Shown: positions 16,268-24,913 of the stretch, one piece after another
Numbering within the stretch: position 1 is the stretch's first letter
Layout: every line of letters starts with the position of its first letter
Assembly (NCBI RefSeq): GCF_002278075.1
Contig: NZ_CP022989.1
Coordinates: forward strand, 2,542,001 to 2,606,000
DNA from: Paraburkholderia aromaticivorans
GTDB lineage: Bacteria > Pseudomonadota > Gammaproteobacteria > Burkholderiales > Burkholderiaceae
Direction of reading: 5' to 3'
Length of the DNA stretch: 64,000 nucleotides
Notes under the pieces: model-generated
Told to the model about the DNA's origin: nothing
Databases searched by the model: none
Seen by the model: only the letters and a program-made list of their open reading frames with translations
Position numbers and translations under genes: made by a program

Positions 16268-17429
16268 CCGATCCAGCCGCGCGCTGCTCGAACGGCTGAT
16301 CAGCTTCGCCACGGTCAGCCGCGACTCCAATCTGGAGATGATCGAATTCATTCGGGATTACCTCGGGGAACTCGGCGTCGAGAGCGAGCTGTTCTATAAC
16401 GCCGAGCGCACCAAGGCGAATCTGTTCGCCACCATCGGTCCGCGTGAGCGAGGCGGCGTCGTGCTGTCCGGCCACACCGACGTGGTGCCGGTGGACGGCC
16501 AGGCGTGGACCGTCGACGCATTCCGTCTTACCGAGCGGGATGGGCGGCTCTATGGCCGCGGCACGGCCGACATGAAGGGCTTCATCGCGTCGGTGCTGGC
16601 GGCGGTGCCCATGTTTGTCGAGCGCGAGCTGACGCTGCCGGTGCACCTCGCGTTTTCGTACGACGAGGAAGTGGGCTGCCTCGGCGTGCGGCCAATGCTG
16701 GCGGAGCTGGAGCGGCGCCCGCACAAGCCCGCGCTGTGTCTCATCGGCGAGCCCACCGAGCTCAAGCCGGTGCTGGGTCACAAGGGCAAGCTGGCCATGC
16801 GTTGTCACGTGAAAGGCGCGCCTTGCCATTCGGCTTACGCGCCTTATGGCGTCAATGCCATTCAATACGCGGCGCGGATGATAGGCCATCTGGAAGAGAT
16901 CGGCGAGCAACTGGCGCAGCCCGAGCATCACGACGAGCGCTTCGATCCGCCGTTCTCGACCGTGCAGACCGGTGTGATCAAAGGTGGCCGTGCGCTGAAC
17001 ATCGTGCCGGCGGAATGCGAGTTCGACTTCGAAGTGCGCGCGCTGCCTGGCTTTAACGCCCACAAGGTAGCCGACCAGTTGCAGACCTACGCCGAAGCCG
17101 AGTTGCTGCCGAAGATGCGCGCCGTGAAGTCCGACACCGAGATTCGCCTTCAGCCGCTGTCCGCTTATCCGGGATTGGCCACTTCGCCCGATAGCGACGC
17201 GGCGCGTCTTCTCGCGCTGCTGAGCGGTTCCACCGAATTCGGCACGGTCGCGTTCGGCACCGAGGGCGGCCTTTTCGAACAGGCCGGCATTCCCACGGTA
17301 GTCTGCGGACCGGGCAGCATGGACCAGGGACATAAGCCTGACGAGTTTGTCACTGTCGAGCAATTGCGCGATTGCGATGCGATGCTGACTCGCCTCGCGG
17401 ACTACCTCTCGACCACATCCTTTCAATAA
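16260..17429 (+). CDS. M20-family deacylase (acetylornithine deacetylase-like)
   Basis: A 389-residue zinc hydrolase. Metal and catalytic residues are visible: SGHTDVVP (H72, D74), GRGTADMKG, the acidic pair in YDEEVGCLG, GEPTELKP, the dimer-domain His in CHVKGAPCHSAY, and the C-terminal metal ligand in SMDQGHKPDE. Closest in pattern to ArgE, but the context (Rieske oxygenase, FMO, Rid-like, importer) points to a catabolic N-acyl or amide substrate rather than arginine synthesis. The ATG overlaps the DUF1028 stop. Last gene of the block; a T-rich stretch (17463-17495) follows. Confidence 0.9.
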   Translation: MNDRSSRALLERLISFATVSRDSNLEMIEFIRDYLGELGVESELFYNAERTKANLFATIGPRERGGVVLSGHTDVVPVDGQAWTVDAFRLTERDGRLYGRGTADMKGFIASVLAAVPMFVERELTLPVHLAFSYDEEVGCLGVRPMLAELERRPHKPALCLIGEPTELKPVLGHKGKLAMRCHVKGAPCHSAYAPYGVNAIQYAARMIGHLEEIGEQLAQPEHHDERFDPPFSTVQTGVIKGGRALNIVPAECEFDFEVRALPGFNAHKVADQLQTYAEAELLPKMRAVKSDTEIRLQPLSAYPGLATSPDSDAARLLALLSGSTEFGTVAFGTEGGLFEQAGIPTVVCGPGSMDQGHKPDEFVTVEQLRDCDAMLTRLADYLSTTSFQ

Positions 17430-17579
17430 TATTTCACTTCCCGATTCGAACATCGACTCAATGATTTTTTTGGCTTTTGTTTTTGAAACATGTTAAAAAG
17501 CATTCCGTTATCGTATGTTGACATCATGGCTTCACGCAAAGCGGCAACACTGGTGTCGACGAATGACGCGTAGTAGCGG

Positions 17580-17609
17580 TTGAATCAATGCTTTTCAATT
17601 AAATATAAG
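17580..17609 (+). promoter_or_regulatory. candidate sigma70 promoter of the rhamnolipid operon
   Basis: TTGAAT (17580-17585), 18-base spacer, TATAAG (17604-17609) inside an A/T-rich stretch. Predicted start near 17616, about 240 bases before rhlA. Confidence 0.4.
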
Positions 17610-17679
17610 AAATATCACGAGGCATCGAACGCTCGATTGAAGCGAACCCGAGTTCCGGGGCGCTGCGGGGAGCGGGCAG

Positions 17680-17698
17680 GCATCACGTCCGGTGATGC
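17680..17698. promoter_or_regulatory. perfect 7-5-7 dyad in the rhlA leader
   Basis: GCATCAC (17680-17686), spacer GTCCG, GTGATGC (17692-17698), about 160 bases upstream of rhlA. It does not match the las/lux box I know from Pseudomonas rhlA, so it may bind another regulator or form an RNA hairpin. Confidence 0.4.
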
Positions 17699-17855
17699 AT
17701 GCGTTCGGTGCAGCAGCGGCCGTCGCGGATCGGATTTGCCGGCGTAAAGGCAAGTCGCATGGGCCTGATCCACGGTAGTACGGCCGCAAAGCGTCCGCAG
17801 GAGCGGACGCGGTATCGGTACGCATTTGCCTTGCGCAAGTGCATGCGAATACGCC

Positions 17856-18818
17856 ATGCCCATCGAAAAACTCCTTGTTCCGCTACCCGCGGGCCTGAAA
17901 GTCTACGTTGAACGCCACGTATTCGATCCGGCCTTCGAGAGTGTCATTCTGATCAACGGCGCGTTAGCCACCACGGCGTCGTTTGGACAGACAATCAAAT
18001 ACCTCGGCGAGCGCTATAACCCGATTTGTTTCGATTTGCCCTATGCGGGACAATCGAAAGCGCATAACGAATGCGGCTTCATTCTCACCAAAGACGATGA
18101 AGTCGACATTCTGTTGCATCTGATCGGCCTATTCGAGCCGGGCTTCCTGTTGTCGGTTTCGTGGGGCGGCGTGGCGTCGTTGCTCGCGCTCTCGCGAGCG
18201 CGCACGAGCGTGCGCCGCGCCGTCATTGCGTCGTTCTCGCCGCTGCTCAACGAGCCCATGACGGCCTACGTAACCGCGGCGCGCGACTACATCGCGGCGG
18301 GCGAAAACCTGAAGGCCGCGCAGCTGCTCAACGACACCGTTGGCCGTCATCTGCCGCGGATCATGAAGCTCTACAACTACCGCTATCTGTCGACGCTGCC
18401 GCGCGACGAGCAGCACCAGGTGGCGTTTCATGTCGACCAGATTCTGGCGATTCGACCCGAGCAGTATCTGCACGAATTCCGCAATATCGACTGCGGGCTG
18501 AAGTTCATCAACGGCGAGCTCGATGATTACACCACGCCTGACGATGTCCGCTCGCTCAGCCTTCATCTGAAGCGCGCCGAGTTCGCGACCATCGAGCAGG
18601 CCGGCCATTTCCTCGATCTGGAAGGGCGCGCCGCGCTGCGTCAGGTGCGCGCGTCGATTCTCGATTACTTCGGCGCCGCGCCGGTTCAACAACCCGTGCG
18701 CGCGCTCGACTGCTTCGACGCGCTGAGCGGCCGCGCGTCACTCCCGCTCGCGCCCGAACCCGCCATCGCGAACATTGCCGCCCCGGCGCTGCAGGCCGCC
18801 GCCGATCACTCGTTCTAA
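17856..18818 (+). CDS. rhlA: RhlA, 3-(3-hydroxyalkanoyloxy)alkanoate (HAA) synthase
   Basis: A 320-residue alpha/beta hydrolase-fold acyltransferase that joins two 3-hydroxyacyl chains to give HAA, the lipid part of rhamnolipids. The nucleophile elbow SVSWGG has Ser at 102, the position of the catalytic Ser in Pseudomonas RhlA. The acid lies in NGELDDYTTPDD and the His in QAGHFLDLE. VILINGALATTASF and CFDLPYAGQSKAHN are strongly RhlA-like. The ATG at 17856 gives the usual N-terminus; an upstream in-frame start is less likely. The ribosome site is weak. The C-terminus is about 25 residues longer than in Pseudomonas. First gene of a tight seven-gene operon. Confidence 0.95.
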   Translation: MPIEKLLVPLPAGLKVYVERHVFDPAFESVILINGALATTASFGQTIKYLGERYNPICFDLPYAGQSKAHNECGFILTKDDEVDILLHLIGLFEPGFLLSVSWGGVASLLALSRARTSVRRAVIASFSPLLNEPMTAYVTAARDYIAAGENLKAAQLLNDTVGRHLPRIMKLYNYRYLSTLPRDEQHQVAFHVDQILAIRPEQYLHEFRNIDCGLKFINGELDDYTTPDDVRSLSLHLKRAEFATIEQAGHFLDLEGRAALRQVRASILDYFGAAPVQQPVRALDCFDALSGRASLPLAPEPAIANIAAPALQAAADHSF

Positions 18819-18832
18819 CAGGCCGAACTACC

Positions 18833-19402
18833 GTGAATATCGCTCAGAGCATTGCCATCGTCGCACCGTGGACACTGTGGCTGCTGTATTGGATCGCCAC
18901 GTCGAACCGGGTCAAGGAGACCGCGCGCAAAGAGGCGTCCGTATCGCGCACCTTGCAGTCGATTCCGTTGATCGCCGGCGGCGCGTTGATCGTGCTGCCG
19001 GAATTCAATGCCGCGGCGTGGTCCTTCGACTCGCATTCGATCGGTGCGCTGCAATACGCCGGCTTTGCCGTGCTGCTTGCCGGCCTCGCGTTTTCCGTGT
19101 GGGCGCGCTTGCATCTGGGCACCAACTGGAGCGTGTCGGTCACGCTGAAGGAAGATCACGAACTGGTGCGCAGCGGCCCGTATGGGCTCGTACGGCATCC
19201 TATCTATACCGGCTGTCTGCTGGCGCTCGCAGGCGCGGTGCTGATCGGCATGCAATGGCGCGGCGCGCTCGGGCTGCTGCTGATTTTCGCTTCGCTCGCA
19301 TACAAGGTGCGGATCGAAGAGAGCTGGCTGACCGGGCACTTCGGCCGGGCCTATTCGCAGTATCGCCGCGACGTGGCCGCGTTGATCCCGGGTCTCTTCT
19401 GA
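18833..19402 (+). CDS. isoprenylcysteine carboxyl methyltransferase (ICMT)-family membrane methyltransferase
   Basis: A 189-residue integral membrane protein with about five hydrophobic helices. The C-terminal half has the ICMT/PEMT signature SGPYGLVRHPIYTG (about 121-134), which binds S-adenosylmethionine, then an EESWLTGHFG...YSQYRRDV segment typical of the family. Known relatives methylate carboxyl groups of membrane-bound lipidated substrates. It lies 14 bases after rhlA and 10 before rhlB, so it is built into the rhamnolipid operon. The inference is carboxyl methylation of HAA or rhamnolipid; a housekeeping or unrelated role is possible. Starts with GTG at 18833. Confidence 0.88.
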   Translation: MNIAQSIAIVAPWTLWLLYWIATSNRVKETARKEASVSRTLQSIPLIAGGALIVLPEFNAAAWSFDSHSIGALQYAGFAVLLAGLAFSVWARLHLGTNWSVSVTLKEDHELVRSGPYGLVRHPIYTGCLLALAGAVLIGMQWRGALGLLLIFASLAYKVRIEESWLTGHFGRAYSQYRRDVAALIPGLF

Positions 19403-19412
19403 GCTGCCGGGC

Positions 19413-20744
19413 ATGACGCGAGTCATCATTACGGCGATCGGCTCCGCGGGCGACGTGCATCCGCTGCTCGGCATCGGCGCGGAACTCGCGTCGCGCGGAC
19501 ACGAGATCGTGTTCTGCACGCATGCGCCGTTCGCGCAAGCGGCGACGCACCGCGGCTTCACGTTCGTGCCGATCGGCACGGCCGCGCAATACGCGCAGGC
19601 CATGGAGAACCCGGCGCTGTGGCATCCGCGCACATCGTTTCGCACCTTGTGGGCGGTCATAGCGCCAACCCTGCGGGCGCATTTCGACACCCTGGCATCC
19701 TTGACCACGCAAGACACCGTGCTGGTGGGCACGTTATGGGCCTTTTCCGCGCGGCTGATGCAGGAGCTATACCACGTGCCGTTCGTGTCGGTTCAGGTGT
19801 CGCCGTCGACCCTGCTCTCCGCGCACGCTCCGCCGACCCATCCGCGGCTGACCATTCCACGGCGCTTGCCGCTCGCGGTGAAGGTGGCGCTGATGCGTGC
19901 GATCGAACGGTACGCGCTCGACAAGGTGTGCGGTCCGGCGCTGAACGCGCTGCGCGAGGAACTGGGGCTCGCACCGGCCACGCGCATCGTCGGCAAATGG
20001 TTGCATTCGACCGATGGCGTGCTATGTCTTTTTCCCGACTGGTTCGCGCGGCCCCAGCCCGACTGGCCGGCTCCGTATCGCATGAGCGGTTTTCCGCTCT
20101 TCAACGACACGCTTGAGCGCGCGCCCGATCCGCAACTCGATGCTTTTCTCGCCGCGGGCGAACGGCCCGTGGTGTTCACGGCGGGCTCGACGTTGATCGA
20201 TCAGGCGCGTTATGGGCGAGCGGTGCGCGACACGCTGCGGGAGAGCGGACTGCGCGGCATTCTGTTGCGGCCCGACGCGACAATCGAGCATCGCGCCGCT
20301 GAGGATGAGGCGATTTCGTTGCCCATGCTGATCGAGCGCCGCTATGTGCCGCTGCAAACCCTGTTGCCGCGTTGTCGCGCATTGGTGCATCACGGCGGCA
20401 TCGGCACGGCGGCGCTGGCCTATGCCGCCGGTATTCCGCAAGTGGTGACGCCGTTCGCACACGATCAGTTCGATAATGCGCGGCGCGTCGTCGCGAGTGG
20501 TTGCGGGGTTCGGCTCGACGGCCCCGTCGAGGCGCGGACTTTGACGCGCGCGCTCAGGCAGGTGCTCGGCAATCCGTCGATAGCGACGCAGTGCGGGCGC
20601 ATATACGACCGGCTTGCAACATCACCGAATGGATGCGAAGCGGCGGCGCGCGTGATCGAGGGTTTCATGCAGTCGCACCTGCGGCAACAAGGCGATGTTC
20701 GCGCGTTGTCGACCACGTTGTCGCTTAGCGGGCAGAGCGTATGA
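19413..20744 (+). CDS. rhlB: RhlB, rhamnosyltransferase 1 catalytic subunit
   Basis: A 443-residue GT-B glycosyltransferase of family 1. The N-terminus MTRVIITAIGSAGDVHPLLG and the C-terminal nucleotide-sugar site HHGGIGTAALAYAAGIPQVV (split: HHGGIGT, AAGIPQVV, PFAHDQFDNA) are typical. It transfers rhamnose from dTDP-L-rhamnose to HAA, giving mono-rhamnolipid at the inner membrane. The stop overlaps the start of the MFS gene by 4 bases. Identified by fold plus operon position between rhlA and rhlC. Confidence 0.93.
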   Translation: MTRVIITAIGSAGDVHPLLGIGAELASRGHEIVFCTHAPFAQAATHRGFTFVPIGTAAQYAQAMENPALWHPRTSFRTLWAVIAPTLRAHFDTLASLTTQDTVLVGTLWAFSARLMQELYHVPFVSVQVSPSTLLSAHAPPTHPRLTIPRRLPLAVKVALMRAIERYALDKVCGPALNALREELGLAPATRIVGKWLHSTDGVLCLFPDWFARPQPDWPAPYRMSGFPLFNDTLERAPDPQLDAFLAAGERPVVFTAGSTLIDQARYGRAVRDTLRESGLRGILLRPDATIEHRAAEDEAISLPMLIERRYVPLQTLLPRCRALVHHGGIGTAALAYAAGIPQVVTPFAHDQFDNARRVVASGCGVRLDGPVEARTLTRALRQVLGNPSIATQCGRIYDRLATSPNGCEAAARVIEGFMQSHLRQQGDVRALSTTLSLSGQSV

Positions 20745-22375
20745 GCACCGCGGCGCGACTGCCGGAGCGCGGCGACGCAAGCCATGATGTGCGCCCCGGC
20801 ATGGACCGCGGGCGCGAAAAACACAACGAGCACAACGAGCACAACGAGCAAACCATGCGCGGCGCCCGCCTCGCGTTGCTGACCTTCGCGCTCTCGCTCG
20901 CGACCTTCATCGAGGTGCTCGACTCGACAGTGACCAACGTCGCGGTCCCGGCCATTTCCGGCGGCCTTGGCGTGTCCAACAGCCAGGGCACGTGGGTGAT
21001 CAGTTCGTACTCGGTCGCCGCCGCGATCGCCGTGCCGTTGACCGGCTGGCTATCGCGACGGCTCGGCGAAACGCGCCTCTTTCTCGCGGCCGTGATCCTG
21101 TTCACGCTGACCTCGCTGCTTTGCGGCGTGGCCGGCGACTTTCATGTGCTGGTGGTGTGCCGCGCATTGCAGGGCCTCTTTTCCGGGCCGATGGTGCCGC
21201 TCTCGCAAACCATCCTGTTGCGCACGTTTCCACCCGATAAGCGCGTCGTGGCCCTGGCGCTGTGGGCGATGACCGTGCTGCTCGCGCCGATCCTGGGGCC
21301 GGTGGTCGGCGGCTGGATCATCGACAGCTTCTCGTGGCCCTGGATCTTCCTGATCAATTTGCCGATCGGCATCTTTTCGTTCGCGGTGTGCACGACACTG
21401 CTGCGTGCCGATACCCGTGACGCGCACGGTGCGACGGCCGCGCCGGTCGACTTGCCGGGCATCGTGCTGCTGATCGTGGGCGTCGGTTCGCTGCAGGCGG
21501 TGCTCGATCTCGGTCACGACCGCGGCTGGTTCGACTCGCCGCTCATCCTGACGCTCGCCATCGTCGCCGCGCTCGCGATCGTGTCGCTGCTGATCTGGGA
21601 GGCGGGCGAGAAGGATCCGGTGATCGACCTCAGTCTGTTTCGCGACCGCACGTTCTCGTTCTGCGTGTTGATCATTTCGCTCGGGATGATGAGTTTCTCC
21701 GTAGTCGGCGTGATCTTCCCGTTGTGGCTCCAGGCCGTGATGGGCTACACCGCGTATCAGGCCGGGCTCGCCACGGCTCCGCTCGGCGTGCTCGCGCTGG
21801 TGTTCTCGATTCTCGTCGGGATCTTTTCCGCGCGTTTCGACGCGCGCGTGCTCGCCACGTTCGGCTTTCTGATCTTTGCGGGCGTGCTGTGGTGGGACGC
21901 GCACTTCACGCTGACGATGACCTTTACCCAGATCATCACGCCCGGCCTGATTCAGGGTATCGGCTTGCCATGCTTCTTTATTCCGCTGACCGCCGCGACG
22001 CTGTCGCGCGTGTCCGACGACAAGCTCGCCGCGGCCTCCAGTCTGTCGAACTTTCTGCGCACGCTGTCGGCCGCGTTCGGCACGGCGATGAGCGTGACGC
22101 TGTGGGACAACCGCGCGCTGTATCACTACGACGTGGTCGCGCAGTCGGTGGCGAAGTCCTCCGGCAACACGCAGCGCTTCGTTCAGATCCTGCACGGCAT
22201 GGGCATCGACGGCGCGCGCGAACTGAGCACGCTGCATCATATCGTGCAGCAACAGGCGTACATGATGGCGACCGGCGACATGTTCTACATGGCGAGCGTC
22301 ACCTGCCTCGTGCTCGCCGCGATGATGTGGCTGACGCGCCCCAAACGCGGCGCCGCGATGACACCAGGTCACTGA
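20741..22375 (+). CDS. DHA2-family MFS efflux pump (EmrB-like)
   Basis: About 544 residues with 14 predicted helices. The DHA2 motif LDSTVTNVAVPAI lies in helix 1, and WVISSYSVAAAIAVPLTGWL follows. The N-terminus has a charged extension with the repeat HNEHNEHNE, coded by three tandem copies of CACAACGAG; later in-frame ATGs near 20801 and 20855 could be the true start. Forms, with the EmrA-like and NodT-like products of this operon, a tripartite pump, probably for rhamnolipid export. Starts within the rhlB stop (ATGA). Confidence 0.92.
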   Translation: MSTAARLPERGDASHDVRPGMDRGREKHNEHNEHNEQTMRGARLALLTFALSLATFIEVLDSTVTNVAVPAISGGLGVSNSQGTWVISSYSVAAAIAVPLTGWLSRRLGETRLFLAAVILFTLTSLLCGVAGDFHVLVVCRALQGLFSGPMVPLSQTILLRTFPPDKRVVALALWAMTVLLAPILGPVVGGWIIDSFSWPWIFLINLPIGIFSFAVCTTLLRADTRDAHGATAAPVDLPGIVLLIVGVGSLQAVLDLGHDRGWFDSPLILTLAIVAALAIVSLLIWEAGEKDPVIDLSLFRDRTFSFCVLIISLGMMSFSVVGVIFPLWLQAVMGYTAYQAGLATAPLGVLALVFSILVGIFSARFDARVLATFGFLIFAGVLWWDAHFTLTMTFTQIITPGLIQGIGLPCFFIPLTAATLSRVSDDKLAAASSLSNFLRTLSAAFGTAMSVTLWDNRALYHYDVVAQSVAKSSGNTQRFVQILHGMGIDGARELSTLHHIVQQQAYMMATGDMFYMASVTCLVLAAMMWLTRPKRGAAMTPGH

Positions 22376-22385
22376 GGAAATCGAC

Positions 22386-23372
22386 ATGACGATGCTGGGC
22401 GCGTTGGTCATCCTGTTCCACCCGAGCGAGACGCAGTTGGCGCGAGCCGTGGCGATGCATGCGGAGTGCGACTGTCTGCTGGTGGTCGACAATTCCCCGC
22501 AGCCGGACAGCCGCGCGGCCCGGATGCTGCGCGAAGCAGGGATCGAGGTGCTGCATCACGGCAATCGCCACGGTATTGCCGGCGCTTTCAATGGCGGTCT
22601 GAGCGCGCTATTCGAGCGGGGCGCGGATGCCGTCGCGCTATTCGATCAGGATTCCGACGCGCCGGCCGGCTATTTCGACGTGATGCGCGACCGGTGTGCG
22701 TCGCTAAGCGGCGGTGCGTTCCTTGCCGGCCCGCGCATCTTCGATGAAAACGATCAGCGCTTCCTGCCGGAACTGGCGACCAGCGGTCTCGGTGTCGAAA
22801 GACTGTCGTTGCGCGCGGACCTCAGCGTGCAGCGCTGCGCGTTCCTGATCTCGTCCGGTTGTGTGATTTCGCGCGAAGCGTTCGCGCGTCTTGGCCGGTT
22901 CGACGAATCGTTGTTTATCGATCATGTGGACACCGAGTATTGCCTGCGTGCGTTGTTGAGCAATGTACCGATATACGTGGTGCCGTCGCTGGTGTTGTCG
23001 CATCGGATCGGTACGCGGCGGCGCCATCAATGGGGGCCCTTCGAGTTGACGACGATGAATCACCCTGCATTCCGGCGCTACTACAGCGCGCGTAACGGCA
23101 TGCAATTGGCGTTCCAATATGGAATGCGTCTGCCGGTCGCGTTCGTGCCGAATCTGCTTACGTTGTGGCAAATCGTCCAGATCGTGCTGCTGGAAAAACA
23201 CAAGCTCGGCAAGCTGAATGCGATTGCACTCGGTTTGATCGATGGATTGTTCGTGCGGATGGGGCCGCTCGCGCGGACCCGCCCGCGCCTCGCGGCTAAA
23301 ACGGCCGGGCCGGTCGGCGTGAATGCGCCGGCCGCGACCGAAGGTGCGATGCCTCGCACGCACCATTCATGA
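22386..23372 (+). CDS. rhlC: RhlC, second rhamnosyltransferase
   Basis: A 328-residue GT-A family 2 glycosyltransferase. VVDNSPQPD and GNRHGIAGAFN are family segments, and LFDQDSDAPAG carries the DxD-type metal site. FIDHVDTEYCLRA is the conserved acid region. It adds the second rhamnose to mono-rhamnolipid. The MFS gene ends 10 bases upstream; its own stop overlaps the start of the outer-membrane factor gene (ATGA). Confidence 0.92.
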   Translation: MTMLGALVILFHPSETQLARAVAMHAECDCLLVVDNSPQPDSRAARMLREAGIEVLHHGNRHGIAGAFNGGLSALFERGADAVALFDQDSDAPAGYFDVMRDRCASLSGGAFLAGPRIFDENDQRFLPELATSGLGVERLSLRADLSVQRCAFLISSGCVISREAFARLGRFDESLFIDHVDTEYCLRALLSNVPIYVVPSLVLSHRIGTRRRHQWGPFELTTMNHPAFRRYYSARNGMQLAFQYGMRLPVAFVPNLLTLWQIVQIVLLEKHKLGKLNAIALGLIDGLFVRMGPLARTRPRLAAKTAGPVGVNAPAATEGAMPRTHHS

Positions 23373-24913
23373 GGCAGTCGATGCGATGGTTCATGCGCCA
23401 TTCGTGGCCCTTGCTGCTGATTGCAGCGGCGCTGAGCGGCTGCGTCAGCGATGCCGGCCTGCACGCGAACGTGCAGCCTCGCAAGCCATCCGCCGATGCG
23501 CTCGCGCAAACCGCCGGTTCGGGCGCGACGGGCGCGTGGCCCACGCCCGATTGGGTCAGGCGCTATCGCGATTCGCAGCTCGACGAGTTGCTTGCCGAAG
23601 CCCTGCAGAACAACCCGGACCTGCAGATCGCCAAGGCACGCGTGGGCGCCGCGCAGGCGCAGCTCGAACAGTTCGCGTCACTGACCGGCCTCACCGGCAC
23701 GGCGCTCGCGACCGTGAGCAAGACCCGCTTGCCGCAACCCGCGGATGTGGCCAACGTGTCGGTTGGCGGCCAGCAGATTCCGGTGCAGGTGTTCAACGAT
23801 CCGACGGTGTCGCCGGCCGCGCTGCTCGCGGGTCTAAGCTATCAACTCGATCTGTGGGGCAAGAATGCGGCGCTCTCGCGCGGGTTGCTGTCGACGCGCG
23901 ACGCGGCACGGATCGACGCGGAGCAGGTGCGGCTCACGCTGACGGTCGCGATGGTGACGCTCTACTGCGAACTCGATCGCGCGTACGCGATGCGGGACAT
24001 TCTGCGGCAGAAGCAGCAGGCGGCCGAGCAGGTCGATGCAGTGTTGCGCGAACGTAGCGCGCGCGGCCTCGATAACGCCTACGACGCCGCGGACGCGGCG
24101 CTCAAGCAAAGCCGGCTCGCCGCGCAACAGACGCTCAACGACGAGCGCATCACCTTGACCGAGTTGCAGATCGGCGTGATGAGCGGGCGCGGGCCGGAGC
24201 GCGGTTTGTCGCTGCATCGACCGCAACTGGCTGCGGCGGCAGATGCTCCGCTGCCGGCGCATCTGCCGGTGGATCTGCTGGGCCGCCGCCCGGATATCGT
24301 GGCGGCGCGGTTGCGGGCCGAAGCCGCGCTCGCCAATGTCGACGCCACGCGCGCGCAGTTCTATCCCGACGTGAATCTCGTCGCATTCGCCGGTTTGACT
24401 GCGTTGACGCCTGCCGCGCTGTTCTCGCGCGCGGCGATGACCGGCTCGATCGGCCCGGCGATCTCGCTGCCGGTGTTCGACCGCAACCGCTTGCGCGCAC
24501 AACTGGGTGGCGACTATGCGAACGTCGACGCTTCGGTGAGCCTCTACAACAAGACCGTCGACGAAGCGCTCGGCGAGGTCGCGCGCCAGCTCGCTTCATT
24601 GCGCACGGTGGACACGCTCACGAACGAGCAGAGCCGCGCGGTGGAGGCGGCCACACGCATCGTCGCGATTGCCGAAGAGCGGCACCGGCGTGGTATCGGC
24701 ATGCAGAAGGACGTGACGCTCGCCGACCTCTCGTTGCTCGATGAACGCGCACAGCAGGTCGATTTGCAGGGCCGCCGCAGGCTGTTGCAGGTTGCGCTGG
24801 TCGGCGCGCTCGGTGGCGGCTTCGACGAGCGCAAGGTGGCCGGCGCGCCGATTTCGCATGATCAGACTTCTTTTCCCTCTCACGCGCGCATTACGGATAC
24901 GCACTTCGATTGA
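23369..24913 (+). CDS. NodT-family outer-membrane efflux lipoprotein
   Basis: A 514-residue TolC/OprM-like factor. The lipoprotein signal ends in the lipobox LSGC (Cys near residue 25). Two repeats of the OEP domain with long helices follow; LLGRRPDIVAARLRAEAA is the signature segment of NodT proteins. Spans periplasm and outer membrane as the exit duct of a tripartite pump. Starts inside the rhlC stop and is followed directly by the EmrA-like gene, which begins at the next base. Confidence 0.92.
   Translation: MRQSMRWFMRHSWPLLLIAAALSGCVSDAGLHANVQPRKPSADALAQTAGSGATGAWPTPDWVRRYRDSQLDELLAEALQNNPDLQIAKARVGAAQAQLEQFASLTGLTGTALATVSKTRLPQPADVANVSVGGQQIPVQVFNDPTVSPAALLAGLSYQLDLWGKNAALSRGLLSTRDAARIDAEQVRLTLTVAMVTLYCELDRAYAMRDILRQKQQAAEQVDAVLRERSARGLDNAYDAADAALKQSRLAAQQTLNDERITLTELQIGVMSGRGPERGLSLHRPQLAAAADAPLPAHLPVDLLGRRPDIVAARLRAEAALANVDATRAQFYPDVNLVAFAGLTALTPAALFSRAAMTGSIGPAISLPVFDRNRLRAQLGGDYANVDASVSLYNKTVDEALGEVARQLASLRTVDTLTNEQSRAVEAATRIVAIAEERHRRGIGMQKDVTLADLSLLDERAQQVDLQGRRRLLQVALVGALGGGFDERKVAGAPISHDQTSFPSHARITDTHFD

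Larger units (their letters stand above)
17430..17855 (+). other. A/T-rich intergenic region upstream of rhlA
   Basis: No gene is supported in this 426-base gap. It holds T-tracts near 17463-17495, a candidate promoter (17580-17609) and a perfect dyad (17680-17698), both described separately. The second half is GC-rich like its neighbours. If transcription starts near 17616, the rhlA leader is about 240 bases long. Confidence 0.6.

Noticed and set aside
16260..17429. argE as gene name
   Set aside because: The catalytic residues match M20 deacetylases, but the gene sits in a catabolic block rather than with arginine synthesis genes.
20829..20855. CACAACGAG triplets as a regulatory repeat
   Set aside because: They are in frame inside the pump gene or its upstream extension and code HNE repeats; too few copies to call a regulatory array.
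21050..22492. 480-codon minus-strand open frame
   Set aside because: Antisense to the DHA2 pump; composition typical of antisense frames in GC-rich DNA.
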